This document shows positions 18,990-28,063 of a DNA stretch of 64,000 nucleotides, one piece after another. The translations under genes and the position numbers were made by a program. This DNA is from Winogradskyella arenosi (GTDB taxonomy: Bacteria > Bacteroidota > Bacteroidia > Flavobacteriales > Flavobacteriaceae): assembly GCF_003337305.1 (NCBI RefSeq), contig NZ_QPJO01000002.1, forward strand, positions 496,001-560,000, in the 5' to 3' direction. The notes beneath the pieces are model-generated. The model did not search any database. It worked only from the letters and a program-made list of their open reading frames with translations, and had not been told where the DNA came from. The number at the start of each line of letters is the position of its first letter. The first letter of the stretch is position 1.

Positions 18990-21317
18990 ATGAAAAAACA
19001 AATTACTTTACTCTTCTTGTTCTTTGGTGTATGCATTTCAACTCAAGCCCACGCCCAAGTTGAGTTTGAAGCCGCCCAAACTTATGGACAAATTTTCGAT
19101 GTCACTTATAGTGAAACGCAGGAAAATGTGTTGTACGCCTTAACACAAACCAATCACATCGTAACCTCTTTAGATGCTGGTGATACATGGAGTATTCTAT
19201 ATTCAGATCCTATAGACCACTATGCGGTATTAAAAGATTTAAAACTCATTAATGCAGGGACTGCACTAAGTTTTAATGTTAGGGCAGAGGGGACGACCTA
19301 TAACAAAATTGCTATTTTCGATTTGACTACGGCTTCTATTACTCAAACATTTTCTCCGCCAAATGATTTTGAGGTGGATATTTTAATTGAGTCTTATGAT
19401 ATTTCAAACAGCAACAACAATGTAGTTTTAATGCACACCACTTATTCTTTACTTGGTGCTTATACACATGAAGTTTTTTACACCACTAATGGCGGAGTGA
19501 ATTGGAATTCCGTTTACTATAGTCCGCTACATGATGATGTTTCTATAAATAACGTTAGTATAGCTCCAAATGACGATACTAAGTTGTTTTTAATGCGAGG
19601 CGGAGCAACATCAAGAGAACTAGGAGGGTTGTATGTGTCTTTAGATTCGGGATTAAATTGGGAGAATAAAATACCAGGAAATACTTATGATGCTATTGCT
19701 TTTAATCCAGATAATGCCAATGATATTTTATTAGGAACTAGTTATGGGTACGACACTCATATTGAGGATTTGTACCGTTCTTTAGATGGCGGTGATACTT
19801 GGGCTATTGTACCTATTACTTGGACCTCAATGGCTACAGATCATATTAATAAAATAGTGTTTAATCCTAATAATGCGAATGAAATTATTGTACTGGAAGA
19901 AAATGAAATTGTAAAATCTTCAGACAATGGTGTAACATGGACAAACCATGTGTATACGACGATAGATCCTGAAACTTATTATTATGGGTTAAGTGCCTCT
20001 TTTAATCCTTTTACTACAGATGAAATTTTAATAACCACCAATTTTTATCCATTTTTAAGTACTGATGGAGGCTTAACATTGACTAAGATAGAGAATCCTT
20101 TTGTAAATTCAACAGGGACCGTAACAGCTTATACCTCTGCTAGCGAAAACCATGTGTATTACGGTTTACGTTCTGGTTTTAATCATATCGATATAGAAAA
20201 TGATACAGAAGACGAGTACTATTTACAATCCCTAACTCAAGGATTTGGTTCTGCGGTAAAAACAATTGCAGATCCTGTGGTTCCTGGTCGTGTGTTTAGT
20301 GGAAATAGAGCTTTAAACACCTCTTATATTAAAGTGAGTTCAGACCATGGCGCCGACCCAGTAGATATTGCCAGTTCTATGTTTTTCTTAATACTTGAAG
20401 ATGTCTCTACGTCTATAGCGAATACGGATATGACTTGGATGTCTACGGGAATAGAGTTGCATAAATTGAACTTGGCCGATTTAGATAATATCGTTGATGA
20501 AGTTGTAGCCGTTCCATTAGAAGGGGAAGTTGTTACAGCGGTTCAGGTAGATAGTGAAAGTGCCTCTACAGTGTTTATGAGTCAAGGTATTAATTTTTAT
20601 AAGTCTACAGATGATGGAGCGACTTGGACCTTAAGCAATTCTGGACTTGAAACTTTAGGTTTCGGTGACCATGTTATTATAGATATTGCTCAAAACCCGT
20701 TAAACGCAAATCAGTTGGTGCTATCTACAACAAATGGTATTTATTTATCTCAAAACAAAGGGGCTTCTTGGGTTTCAATTTCTTCGGAATTTACAAATAA
20801 AGTGGCCTTTTCTACAGTGGATGATGAGACTATTGTGGCCGTGACCTATTATTCTGAAGGGTATAATGTACCCTTACCGGTTTCAAAAGCAAAAATTATA
20901 TTGAGTACAGATTTAGGCCAAACTTGGAGTGAAATTAGCGCTGAAATGTTAAATCATCCTTTTACTTTAACGTCAGCATTTGTCTTTACAGATACAGATG
21001 TTAATGTGTATTTTGGAGTTCAAGATTTAGGACTGATGAAATACTCTATTGAGTTGTCTACATTATCGGTACACTCAGAACTTTTAAATCGTAATCCGAT
21101 AACATTTTATCCTAACCCAACTAAGGACAGTTTTACAATTAAAACAGAACAAGCCGTGCAATCGGTAACTATTTATTCGGTTTCCGGACAAAAAGTAAGA
21201 CAGGTAAATAATCCTAAATCGGAAATTAACGTCAGTGATTTATCTACTGGTGTGTATTTGGTGAAGGTGAAAACGACTTCAGGAAGTCTTACAAAACGAC
21301 TTATTAAAATACGTTAA
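18990..21317 (+). CDS. Secreted Asp-box (sialidase-like/YCF48-like) propeller with T9SS type A sorting domain
   Basis: 775 residues. Signal peptide 1-22 (ends AHAQ). About nine Asp-box motifs of the form S-x-D-x-G-x-T-W are spread along the chain (SLDSGLNW, SLDGGDTW, SSDNGVTW, STDDGATW, STDLGQTW and others), giving a multi-bladed beta propeller. The last 75 residues (FYPNPTKDSFTIKTE ... GVYLVKVKTTSGSLTKRLIKIR) are a type A sorting domain for the type IX secretion system. The protein should be exported and anchored or released at the cell surface. The enzymatic residues of true sialidases are not apparent, so a binding role is as likely as catalysis. Confidence 0.9.
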   Translation: MKKQITLLFLFFGVCISTQAHAQVEFEAAQTYGQIFDVTYSETQENVLYALTQTNHIVTSLDAGDTWSILYSDPIDHYAVLKDLKLINAGTALSFNVRAEGTTYNKIAIFDLTTASITQTFSPPNDFEVDILIESYDISNSNNNVVLMHTTYSLLGAYTHEVFYTTNGGVNWNSVYYSPLHDDVSINNVSIAPNDDTKLFLMRGGATSRELGGLYVSLDSGLNWENKIPGNTYDAIAFNPDNANDILLGTSYGYDTHIEDLYRSLDGGDTWAIVPITWTSMATDHINKIVFNPNNANEIIVLEENEIVKSSDNGVTWTNHVYTTIDPETYYYGLSASFNPFTTDEILITTNFYPFLSTDGGLTLTKIENPFVNSTGTVTAYTSASENHVYYGLRSGFNHIDIENDTEDEYYLQSLTQGFGSAVKTIADPVVPGRVFSGNRALNTSYIKVSSDHGADPVDIASSMFFLILEDVSTSIANTDMTWMSTGIELHKLNLADLDNIVDEVVAVPLEGEVVTAVQVDSESASTVFMSQGINFYKSTDDGATWTLSNSGLETLGFGDHVIIDIAQNPLNANQLVLSTTNGIYLSQNKGASWVSISSEFTNKVAFSTVDDETIVAVTYYSEGYNVPLPVSKAKIILSTDLGQTWSEISAEMLNHPFTLTSAFVFTDTDVNVYFGVQDLGLMKYSIELSTLSVHSELLNRNPITFYPNPTKDSFTIKTEQAVQSVTIYSVSGQKVRQVNNPKSEINVSDLSTGVYLVKVKTTSGSLTKRLIKIR

Positions 21318-21345
21318 TCCCTAATTACTATCCCTTGTACTGAAG

Positions 21346-21398
21346 AGGAACCCATTTATTTTGGTATCGCTGAGATGCTAAATTAGGGTTCCTTTTTT
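21346..21398 (+). terminator. Terminator after the T9SS propeller gene
   Basis: Arms AGGAACCC (21346-21353) and GGGTTCCT (21386-21393) pair perfectly across a 32-nt loop and run into T6. The long loop is unusual, but the position directly after the gene fits termination. Confidence 0.65.
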
Positions 21399-21425
21399 AT
21401 TATGTGGTCGATTGATTTAAAAATA

Positions 21426-22201
21426 GTTCTCGATACATAATTGCAAAAAAGTGCAATTTCACTCGAACTGACGTTTTGGGTGTAATTATAATTCCGTGTA
21501 CTATTTTTGTATAACCTTTCCGTCCCTTCGAGTGATTTGTGAAGTATGAGCAAATAGCATCGAGAAGCGTTGATAGGTATTTGTTTTTTAATTGGTTCTC
21601 GATACAAAATTGCAAAAAAGTGCAATTTCACTCGAACTGAGGTTTGGGGTGTATTTATAATTCCGTGTACTATTTTTTTATAACCATTCCGTCCCTTCGA
21701 GTGATTTGTGAAGGATGAGCAAATAGTATCGAGAAGCGTTGATAGGTATTTGTTTTTTAATTGGTTCTCGATACAAAATTGCAAAAAAGTGCAATTTCAC
21801 TCGAACTGACGTTTTGGGTGTAATTATAATTCCGTGTACTATTTTTGTATAACCTTTCCGTCCCTTCGAGTGATTTGTGAAGTATTAGCAAATAGCATCG
21901 AGAAGCGTTGATAGGTATTTGTTTTTTAATTGGTTCTCGATACAAAATTGCAAAAAAGTGCAATTTCACTCGAACTGACGTTTTGGGGTGTAATTCTTAA
22001 TCCATGTTCTATTTTCAGTTTAATTTTTCCGTCACTTCGAGTGATTTGTGAAGCATGAACAAATAGTATCGAGAAGCGTTGATTTGTATTATTAGTTCTC
22101 GATACAAAATTGCAAAAAAAGCAATTTCACTCGAACTGACGTTTGGGGTGTATTTCTTAATTCGTATTTTATTTTTACTATAAATTTTCCGTCACTCCGA
22201 C
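21426..22201. repeat. Tandem array of ~169-bp palindromic repeats (4.6 units)
   Basis: Units begin with GTTCTCGATAC at 21426, 21595, 21764, 21933 and 22095, so the periods are 169, 169, 169 and 162 bp. Each unit is nested-palindromic: GTTCTCGATAC near its start pairs with G(T/C)ATCGAGAA near its end, TCACTCGAA pairs with TTCGAGTGA, and ATTGCA-N-TGCAAT forms a small hairpin. The last unit is cut where the minus-strand lipoprotein gene ends at 22192. This is a REP/BIME-like repeat; I recall related TTCTCGATAC/ACTCGAA words dispersed in other Flavobacteriaceae. Open frames across it are by-products of the repeat. Confidence 0.85.
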
Positions 22202-22602
22202 AGACGCTCAGCCAAGAAATTTTTTTCCTTAAGATTGAGACTGTCTAAAATTCCAACGCGTCCATAAAAACTAATCGTTTCATCGGTTTTATGCACCAAT
22301 ACAATTAATGGATATCCTGATTGTGCTTCAAACATTTCAAGATCATGTTCCGTATTAGAAATTGGATGTTCACGGTCTAAGAAATAGGTAAACCGAATGT
22401 CTTTTTGCACTGAAGAATCAAAAGGATCTTTTGTAGGACTAGCCGATTCAATAATCCCTTGAACTTCATAAAAGTCAGTAGGCTTATAATCTGAATATTT
22501 TTTTTTAGAGGTACATGAGCAAAAACCAAGGCCCAAAATGAGTATTAAAAAGAGTGATTTTTTCAAAGTGTTGTGCGAATTGTTGTGCGAATTGTTGAGC
22601 AA
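22192..22602 (-). CDS. Small lipoprotein of unknown function
   Basis: 136 residues with a hydrophobic signal and a lipobox LGFCSC near residue 29, so it is probably a lipoprotein. The mature part (about 105 residues) is not recognised. Its N-terminus before the signal is an Asn/Ser/His-rich tract encoded by a 12-bp tandem repeat (22569-22603), so start or length may vary between strains. Its stop codon lies inside the last repeat unit of the palindromic array. Confidence 0.6.
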   Translation of the reverse strand: MLNNSHNNSHNTLKKSLFLILILGLGFCSCTSKKKYSDYKPTDFYEVQGIIESASPTKDPFDSSVQKDIRFTYFLDREHPISNTEHDLEMFEAQSGYPLIVLVHKTDETISFYGRVGILDSLNLKEKNFLAERLSE

Positions 22603-22688
22603 TATTTAGCTTGTTATAGCTTGTAAGTTAAAACATTTTTATCGATTAAAAAACTACTGGATTTTTTAAAACGCAAGGGTTGCTAGTC

Positions 22689-23168
22689 TTATTTTTTAAG
22701 GACGAGTTCAGCTTTTTTGATCTCTAAAATAGGGTTTTCAGAAGCGACTAAAATACCTTTAAAGGTGTAATCGCCATCTTCTTTAATCGGAATTGTAATG
22801 TTTTTACCTGTAAAACTCCAATCGGTTTTCCCGTTAAATGAGCTTTTCATCTCCTTGAAGGTGATATTTTTATCCGTCGGGTCGATCTCAAAGGCTCCAA
22901 AGGGTTCTCCATTTTTTAAGACTTCAACTTTAAATCTTAAGGCGAGTTCACCTTCATATCTATAGTCCATCTCAGACCAAACCCCAAGTTCATCGCCCTT
23001 TTTTAAGCTTACATGGTCTTCTTTTATAATAAGTTGGTCCTCGGTTTTACTAAGGGCATTGATCTTGAGTCTCCCAACTTCTTCGCCCGTTAAACCGCAA
23101 CTAAAGACTAAAGTAAAAGATAAAAAAAGAATGGCTATTTTTAAGTATTTATAGGAGGCTAATGACAT
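22689..23168 (-). CDS. Lipoprotein of unknown function
   Basis: 159 residues, signal peptide with lipobox LVFSCG (Cys about 24). The mature region is beta-rich with alternating charged strands (LALRFKVEVLKNGEPFGAFEIDP, IPIKEDGDYTFKGIL), suggesting an Ig-like or jelly-roll sandwich. It is not recognised beyond that. It is on the same strand as the transporter (87 bp downstream of it) and the small lipoprotein gene, so the three may form one unit. Confidence 0.65.
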   Translation of the reverse strand: MSLASYKYLKIAILFLSFTLVFSCGLTGEEVGRLKINALSKTEDQLIIKEDHVSLKKGDELGVWSEMDYRYEGELALRFKVEVLKNGEPFGAFEIDPTDKNITFKEMKSSFNGKTDWSFTGKNITIPIKEDGDYTFKGILVASENPILEIKKAELVLKK

Positions 23169-23255
23169 GTAATGCGAATTAATGGATGCATGATGTGTTC
23201 AATATCTGAAAATTTTCAACCTAAAAAAATTACAGACGTTACGATTTATGAGGTC

Positions 23256-24587
23256 TTAAGACATAAATAATAACTGTGTAAGAATATAAATAGGAAGCAA
23301 TATCAGAAACGAGAATTTAAACATGTATCCAAAAAAGCTTGGCATCTTAATTTTATGATCTTCAGCAATAGATTTCACCATAAAATTAGGGCCGTTTCCA
23401 ATATAAGTTAAGGCTCCAAAGAACACGGCACTAGTTGCAATAGCACTCAAAACTTTTTCAGAAACAAAAGCGACTAAAGGAATGTGATCTGCATAAGGAA
23501 TGCTAGAGGCCACACTATGAAATGCAACGGCTGTGGGTGTATTATCTAAGAACGCACTTAGAAATCCTGTTGCGTAGTAATAGTGCCATGGCTCTGTAAG
23601 TCCCATACTTGGCGCATGCTGACTTAAGTATATTAAGGTTGGTGTCATGGTAATAAATATACCGATAAATACTACGGCAACTTCTACAATTGGTCCCCAA
23701 GAGAATTTATTACTAACTCTAATTTTATGAGGCGTTACATAGTATGCTATGACGGTAAGGGCTACCAAAACAATTTCGCGTAAATGTTTTAAGGCGAATG
23801 ACGCATTTTCTTCTCCCATATTAGGAATAACATCAGGATTGATGAAGGCTACAGATAAAACCACACCTAATAAAAAGATGAAATTTAGAGCCCCAGTAAT
23901 CCGTATTGGTTGAATTTCGCGTGCATCAGCTTCTAAATGGCTTGGCGTTTCTTTTTTATAATAATAAGAATCAATAAAGAAATACGATGTTAGGAGTAAA
24001 GTCCCCACAAAAGCCCATTCAGGAAGTAAACTAAAGAACCAAGTAAAACTGGCCCCTCTCAAATATAACATAAGTAATGGCGGGTCGCCTAAAGGGGTTA
24101 AAAGTCCACCACAATTGGCTACAGCGGCAATAAAAAATAAGATGGTATGCACGCTGAACTCGCGCTGTTTATTAATATTAATAACAGGACGTATGAGTAA
24201 CATAGCCGCTCCTGTAGTTCCCATAAAAGAGGCCAAAACAAAACCGATACCTAAAAATAGAGTATTCACCTTTGGTTTGGCTTTGATATCACCACTAAGA
24301 TGAATGCCTCCAGTAATCACAAATAAGGAGGTTAATAATACAATAAAAGGTAAGTAATCTCCAAAAACTTGATGTTTTAAATGTTCTGTAAGATCCATAT
24401 AAACCAAATAGAAAATGGTTGGTACACTCAGAAGTACGGACACCATTAGTTTATTACGATTGTTTTCCCACCAATGTTCAGCAAGAAGCGGGCCAACGGC
24501 AATCGCTAATAAAATTATAAAAAAGGGAATTGAAGGCCACAAAGAGATTTGTTCCGTGAGTTCTGGACTAGCATTTATCAACAACAT
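23256..24587 (-). CDS. Sodium:proton antiporter-like transporter (NhaD/CitMHS-type)
   Basis: 443 residues with about 11-12 membrane spans. Ion-transporter superfamily signatures are present in both halves: MGTTGAAMLLIRPV, NCGGLLTPLGDPPLLMLYLRG, then FLDNTPTAVAFHS and ALTYIGNGPNFMVKSIAED. This inverted-repeat arrangement is known from NhaD and citrate/metal-citrate transporters; Bacteroidota members are usually called sodium:proton antiporters. Substrate choice between Na+/H+ and an organic anion cannot be decided here. The upstream region (to 24660) has a CCGT..ACGG inverted motif. Confidence 0.82.
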   Translation of the reverse strand: MLLINASPELTEQISLWPSIPFFIILLAIAVGPLLAEHWWENNRNKLMVSVLLSVPTIFYLVYMDLTEHLKHQVFGDYLPFIVLLTSLFVITGGIHLSGDIKAKPKVNTLFLGIGFVLASFMGTTGAAMLLIRPVININKQREFSVHTILFFIAAVANCGGLLTPLGDPPLLMLYLRGASFTWFFSLLPEWAFVGTLLLTSYFFIDSYYYKKETPSHLEADAREIQPIRITGALNFIFLLGVVLSVAFINPDVIPNMGEENASFALKHLREIVLVALTVIAYYVTPHKIRVSNKFSWGPIVEVAVVFIGIFITMTPTLIYLSQHAPSMGLTEPWHYYYATGFLSAFLDNTPTAVAFHSVASSIPYADHIPLVAFVSEKVLSAIATSAVFFGALTYIGNGPNFMVKSIAEDHKIKMPSFFGYMFKFSFLILLPIYILTQLLFMS

Positions 24588-24758
24588 AAGTAAGTTTTAT
24601 AGGACTATTTAATCTACTACTAATTTAAAAAAATTAACAATACCGTCCTTAGTACGGACTATTTAATTTGAACGCAATTGCTTAAAAAAATGATTTATTT
24701 GATGCAGATGACCTTAATGTTAAGATTTGGATATTTTTTAGCACGACTGAAGTAGAAT

Positions 24759-24805
24759 ATCACGGAATACTGTGATAAATACAATTGAGATAAGCTCTAA
24801 TTTCG
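24759..24805 (+). promoter_or_regulatory. Regulon promoter 1 (palindrome + 21 bp + -7 box)
   Basis: Palindromic element ATCACGGAATACTGTGAT at 24759-24776, 21 bp, then TAATTTCG at 24798-24805, 34 bp before the lipoprotein gene start. It is one of ten promoters in this window with this exact layout. Confidence 0.75.
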
Positions 24806-24839
24806 AAGCCTATAAATTGCAATTCCTTTGGAGCTAAAA

Positions 24840-25544
24840 ATGAATACTAAAAGCTACTTATTACATTTCCTGAGCTTAGCTCTGTTTCTGAATTTTTCGT
24901 GTACCTCACCTAAGGTAGGCGACCAGGCCTTAAATTTAAATCAGGTCGATTTAGATTTTAATGTGGGTTATTTTTATGGGGATGCTTTGCAAGAGGCTAA
25001 AATGGACCAGGAGCATAAGGCAGCAAGAGCTGAGTCGGATAGAACGCTTCAAGGGGCGAGTAGGGTTGAGGTTCATAAGATTTACACTGCGCCTTACAGT
25101 GCGCATAAAAAGTATATCGGTATGGACTATAAAATCTTGAATAAGAATTCCGGAAAAAACCTAAGCTATCTTAAAGATTGGGAATTTAATAATGTGGAAA
25201 TGCTTCAAAGTCCAGATGAAAATTTTATGGCTTTGTGTTCTAACGCTCATGCCTTTGGTAAATCGCAGACCGAGGCCTTTCAAAATAAATTTCAAAATTT
25301 AGTTAAGTTTCTAACGGCGCAATACGGAGCACCGGAGGTAAAAAAAGATGCTTTTCTGCAGGAAGGCACACTTTATAATTGGCAGTTAAATGATCGGTTA
25401 ATCGCATTGACTTATGAGTCTGATGTATTGAACTCAGGACATAAAAGTCAACCTATTGCTGAATTTAATTATTATATGGTGCATAACGCATATTTAAATA
25501 TTGTAAGAGACGATATTATTGAAGGGCCTTGGGTGATGTTATAA
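24840..25544 (+). CDS. Lipoprotein of unknown function
   Basis: 234 residues from the ATG at 24840 (a TTG at 24828 is in frame but less likely). Lipobox NFSC near residue 21. The mature chain of about 210 residues is mixed alpha/beta and not recognised; it contains YIGMDYKILNKNSGKNL and a C-terminal HNAYLNIVRDDI. It is the first gene behind regulon promoter 1 and is followed after 25 bp by another secreted protein, probably in the same mRNA. Confidence 0.65.
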   Translation: MNTKSYLLHFLSLALFLNFSCTSPKVGDQALNLNQVDLDFNVGYFYGDALQEAKMDQEHKAARAESDRTLQGASRVEVHKIYTAPYSAHKKYIGMDYKILNKNSGKNLSYLKDWEFNNVEMLQSPDENFMALCSNAHAFGKSQTEAFQNKFQNLVKFLTAQYGAPEVKKDAFLQEGTLYNWQLNDRLIALTYESDVLNSGHKSQPIAEFNYYMVHNAYLNIVRDDIIEGPWVML

Positions 25545-25569
25545 AAACAATTGAACTAATCCATGTCTT

Positions 25570-26466
25570 ATGAAAAGCATCATCGTACTTCTCTTACTTA
25601 TGAGTGCCACTTTCCATGCTCAAGAACTAGATGTGGATAACACGCAACCCATTAGTTTAGAGCAATTGCACTTAAACGGAAAGGTAAAACAGATTACAAC
25701 CTACAGGCAGACCAAGGAAATCGATGCTAAACCTATTATAGCTGCGGAAAAAACGTTTGACAAAAACGGACTTTTGATGTTACACAAAATTTATTATCAA
25801 GGTCGTTTACAGATGACGTTTTGTTACACTTATAAAATTGGAAACGTAGAAACCTTGACTGAAATTGAAGCGGCTCCTTATGGAAATACCACCTTAAAAA
25901 ACTTTAGCTATTTAGAACAACAGATAAAAATGCAGGCCTATGTTGAAGGTGTTTTAAGGGACGGTTTTATTCGAAAAACCAATAACAACGACCAGGTATT
26001 GTATTCTAAGCATGAAAATTATGTCTCTAATTCTTATTGCGAATATGGGTATACTTACTACGAAAATGTTAAGGTAAAGCAGCAACAAGGCAATTGTTTT
26101 AAAGATGGTGCTAACCATTACAGCTACCGTGTAGATTATACGTATAAGAATGATTTACTCGTGAAAAAGCAACGCTCTAATAGCATCTCAAAAAATGACT
26201 CTTCCATAACCGAAATTTATAGCTATGATAACGCTCAGCGCTGTATTAAAATGGAACGCTATATAGATACCGTATTAGTAAATAAAGAAACAAAAGTGTA
26301 TGCTTCTGGTGTTTTAAAAGAACATCACTTTTTTAATAAGGCTGATAAGGAAACAAAGGTTATAAATTTTAACTATGACCCGCAGCAGAATCTTTGTAGA
26401 AAGTCTGTAGTTGATAAGACCTACAACACAACGCTGATCTACACCTATGATATCGCTTACTTTTAA
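25570..26466 (+). CDS. Secreted protein with YD/RHS-like beta-strand repeats
   Basis: 298 residues, signal peptide about 1-17 (ends FHAQ). The mature chain consists of short beta-strand units with Tyr at regular positions (VDYTYKNDLLVKKQRSNS, EIYSYDNAQRCIKMERY, INFNYDPQQNLCRKS), resembling the YD repeats of RHS proteins or MORN-like strands. There is no toxin domain. It probably shares a transcript with the preceding lipoprotein gene. The role is unknown. Confidence 0.6.
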   Translation: MKSIIVLLLLMSATFHAQELDVDNTQPISLEQLHLNGKVKQITTYRQTKEIDAKPIIAAEKTFDKNGLLMLHKIYYQGRLQMTFCYTYKIGNVETLTEIEAAPYGNTTLKNFSYLEQQIKMQAYVEGVLRDGFIRKTNNNDQVLYSKHENYVSNSYCEYGYTYYENVKVKQQQGNCFKDGANHYSYRVDYTYKNDLLVKKQRSNSISKNDSSITEIYSYDNAQRCIKMERYIDTVLVNKETKVYASGVLKEHHFFNKADKETKVINFNYDPQQNLCRKSVVDKTYNTTLIYTYDIAYF

Positions 26467-26797
26467 AATTTATAGACCATTCAGAGTTTCTTCGGCCTAT
26501 AAATTAACCATTCAGAATGCGTTTCCAAGATCTTAGGTGTAAGTATTAGGTATTTGCATTTTAAACAGGAACTCCTTTATATTAACAGGATTTAAAAGGG
26601 CCTCAAAAGCGAGTTTAAACTTAGTATACATTCTTGAAAAAACGCATTGATAGTGCTCTCAGTTCACGATTTTGTATTAATAAATTACGAACAAAGTCTG
26701 GCTAAAAGCTGTCCTGTGATTTCTAAATATCACTGAAAACGGTTAGAAAAACACTCTAATAATACGTCAACTTTGTAGGAAATAATAAACGAAAATT
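26467..26797. other. 331-bp intergenic region with a regulon promoter
   Basis: Apart from the promoter at 26729-26775 no gene or RNA is recognisable. It begins with a weak dyad sequence after the preceding stop (ataaattaaccattcagaatg) and is AT-rich. Confidence 0.5.
26729..26775 (+). promoter_or_regulatory. Regulon promoter 2
   Basis: Element ATCACTGAAAACGGTTAG at 26729-26746 (left half-site intact, right half degenerate), 21 bp, then CAACTTTG at 26768-26775. It drives the TssD-like gene pair. Confidence 0.68.
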
Positions 26798-27487
26798 ATG
26801 GATTTTAAAACAATGTTACAGTTTCCGGTGTTAGATCCGCAAAGCATAATACAAATATTAAAAGAGATAGCCGATATAGAACGCAAAGAGGAACGCCCTC
26901 AAATGCCGCAAGTAACGATCAGTACACATTCTGATAGTGCTTCAGGTTTTTTTGTAAATTATGATTCTGAAAAACATACCATTTTGTTATGCGATATGTA
27001 TGACCGTAAATCTGAATTTCAATATATAGACTCGCGCTCTATTTCTTCTATCACGCTACGAAATGTAGACAAATACGCTTACTTATTATCAGATGGTAAG
27101 GTGCCATTAACACCAAATCCAGATGAAATCCCAACCGTACTTCAGCTTAAAAAAGATATTAAGGCTTTAGAAGAAGACTTAGAAGGACGTTTAGAAAAAG
27201 CGCTTTCAATAGCGTTTAAATATGAAGATAATCCTGAAGATTTAGAGAAGTATTATGCTTCTAAGGTGCTAAAATTATTACAAAGTACATTTTGTAATAT
27301 CGCTTCTGATCCTTTAGCGAAAACAGCATTTACAGAAGCCGTCTCTACGGTTAATTTCAGCTTAGGTTCAGAAAATAAAACCGTTAAGGATAACAAGGTG
27401 ATTAGCATAACAGTTGATACCTCTAAAGGGTTAAAAAGTATCGTTAAAGACAAGCAATTACAAGAACAAATTGAGAAATTTCTATAA
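26798..27487 (+). CDS. Unknown protein upstream of the TssD-like gene
   Basis: 229 residues, cytoplasmic, not recognised. Residues 35-110 look like a small beta barrel (VTISTHSDSASGFFVNYD, TILLCDMYDRKSEFQYIDSRSISSITLRNVDKYAYLL), followed by a helical stretch (about 118-165) and a Ser/Thr-rich beta C-terminus. It is 18 bp from the TssD-like gene and shares a regulated promoter, so it is probably a functional partner. Confidence 0.6.
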   Translation: MDFKTMLQFPVLDPQSIIQILKEIADIERKEERPQMPQVTISTHSDSASGFFVNYDSEKHTILLCDMYDRKSEFQYIDSRSISSITLRNVDKYAYLLSDGKVPLTPNPDEIPTVLQLKKDIKALEEDLEGRLEKALSIAFKYEDNPEDLEKYYASKVLKLLQSTFCNIASDPLAKTAFTEAVSTVNFSLGSENKTVKDNKVISITVDTSKGLKSIVKDKQLQEQIEKFL

Positions 27488-27505
27488 ATCCTAAAATAAG
27501 AACAT

Positions 27506-27898
27506 ATGCAAGATCATAATGTAGTAAGCCGAATAGAATTAGTTATAAAAAAAGATAGTAACTCAGAAAAAACCTTAACCTTAAGTCAATGCGATTACAG
27601 TTTTAATAATGATTATTATGCTGAAGAACGGCGACCAATTGATGTAAATTTTTCAGGAACCACTAAAATGGTGAACGATCCGTTATTTATAGAGTGGATT
27701 TCTAACCAGCAAGGTGATTGGTCGGGAGTTGCAAAGATATTTCACAGAGATCAAGAAATGGCTACCATTGCTTTAGAATTTGATAAAGCGACCGTTGTTA
27801 GTTTTAGTCAGTCATTTTCGGAATATAATGCGCATAGTGATGCATATTTTAGTATGATTTTAAAAGGCGTAACGTTTAATGCGATAAAATTGGACTAA
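27506..27898 (+). CDS. TssD/Hcp-like type VI secretion tube protein
   Basis: 130 residues with the strand pattern of the Bacteroidota TssD (Hcp) family: CDYSFNNDYYAEERRPIDVNF (the RP followed by a beta strand is typical), PLFIEWISNQQGDWSGVAKIFHRDQEMATIALEF, and a last strand LKGVTFNAIKLD. Hcp-type proteins stack as hexameric rings forming an injection tube or carrying effectors. No other T6SS genes (tssB/C/F/G/K, vgrG) are in the window, so this is an orphan paralogue or an adapter. It is followed by a strong terminator. Confidence 0.62.
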   Translation: MQDHNVVSRIELVIKKDSNSEKTLTLSQCDYSFNNDYYAEERRPIDVNFSGTTKMVNDPLFIEWISNQQGDWSGVAKIFHRDQEMATIALEFDKATVVSFSQSFSEYNAHSDAYFSMILKGVTFNAIKLD

Positions 27899-27924
27899 TT
27901 GAGCCACATACCCCTCTAAATATG

Positions 27925-27960
27925 ACAGTCTTTAAATATGAGGTTTAAAGGCTGTTTTTT
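27925..27960 (+). terminator. Terminator after the TssD-like gene
   Basis: 12-bp stem ACAGTCTTTAAA (27925-27936) / TTTAAAGGCTGT (27944-27955) with one G-U pair, followed by T6. Confidence 0.85.
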
Positions 27961-27991
27961 AGTTGAATGAGGTACAAATAAGTCTAAGTAT

Positions 27992-28026
27992 AAAAAAAGG
28001 AAACTGTAATAAGTTTCCTTTTTTTT
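27992..28026. terminator. Bidirectional terminator
   Basis: AAGGAAACT (27997-28005) / AGTTTCCTT (28012-28020) flanked by A-run and T-run, so it works on both strands. It separates the TssD-like unit from the convergent gene at 28064-28459. Confidence 0.85.
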
Positions 28027-28063
28027 TATGATGTAAATGCTTGGTTGTAGGAGTGCGCGTGTA

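Noticed and set aside
21383..21969. Minus-strand frames encoding MQFCIENQLKNKYL-type repeats
   Set aside because: They are translations of the 169-bp palindromic repeats; the frame follows the repeat period and no start or promoter context supports a gene.
21426..22201. CRISPR-like array
   Set aside because: The repeated units are 162-169 bp long with no short unique spacers, and no cas gene is present.
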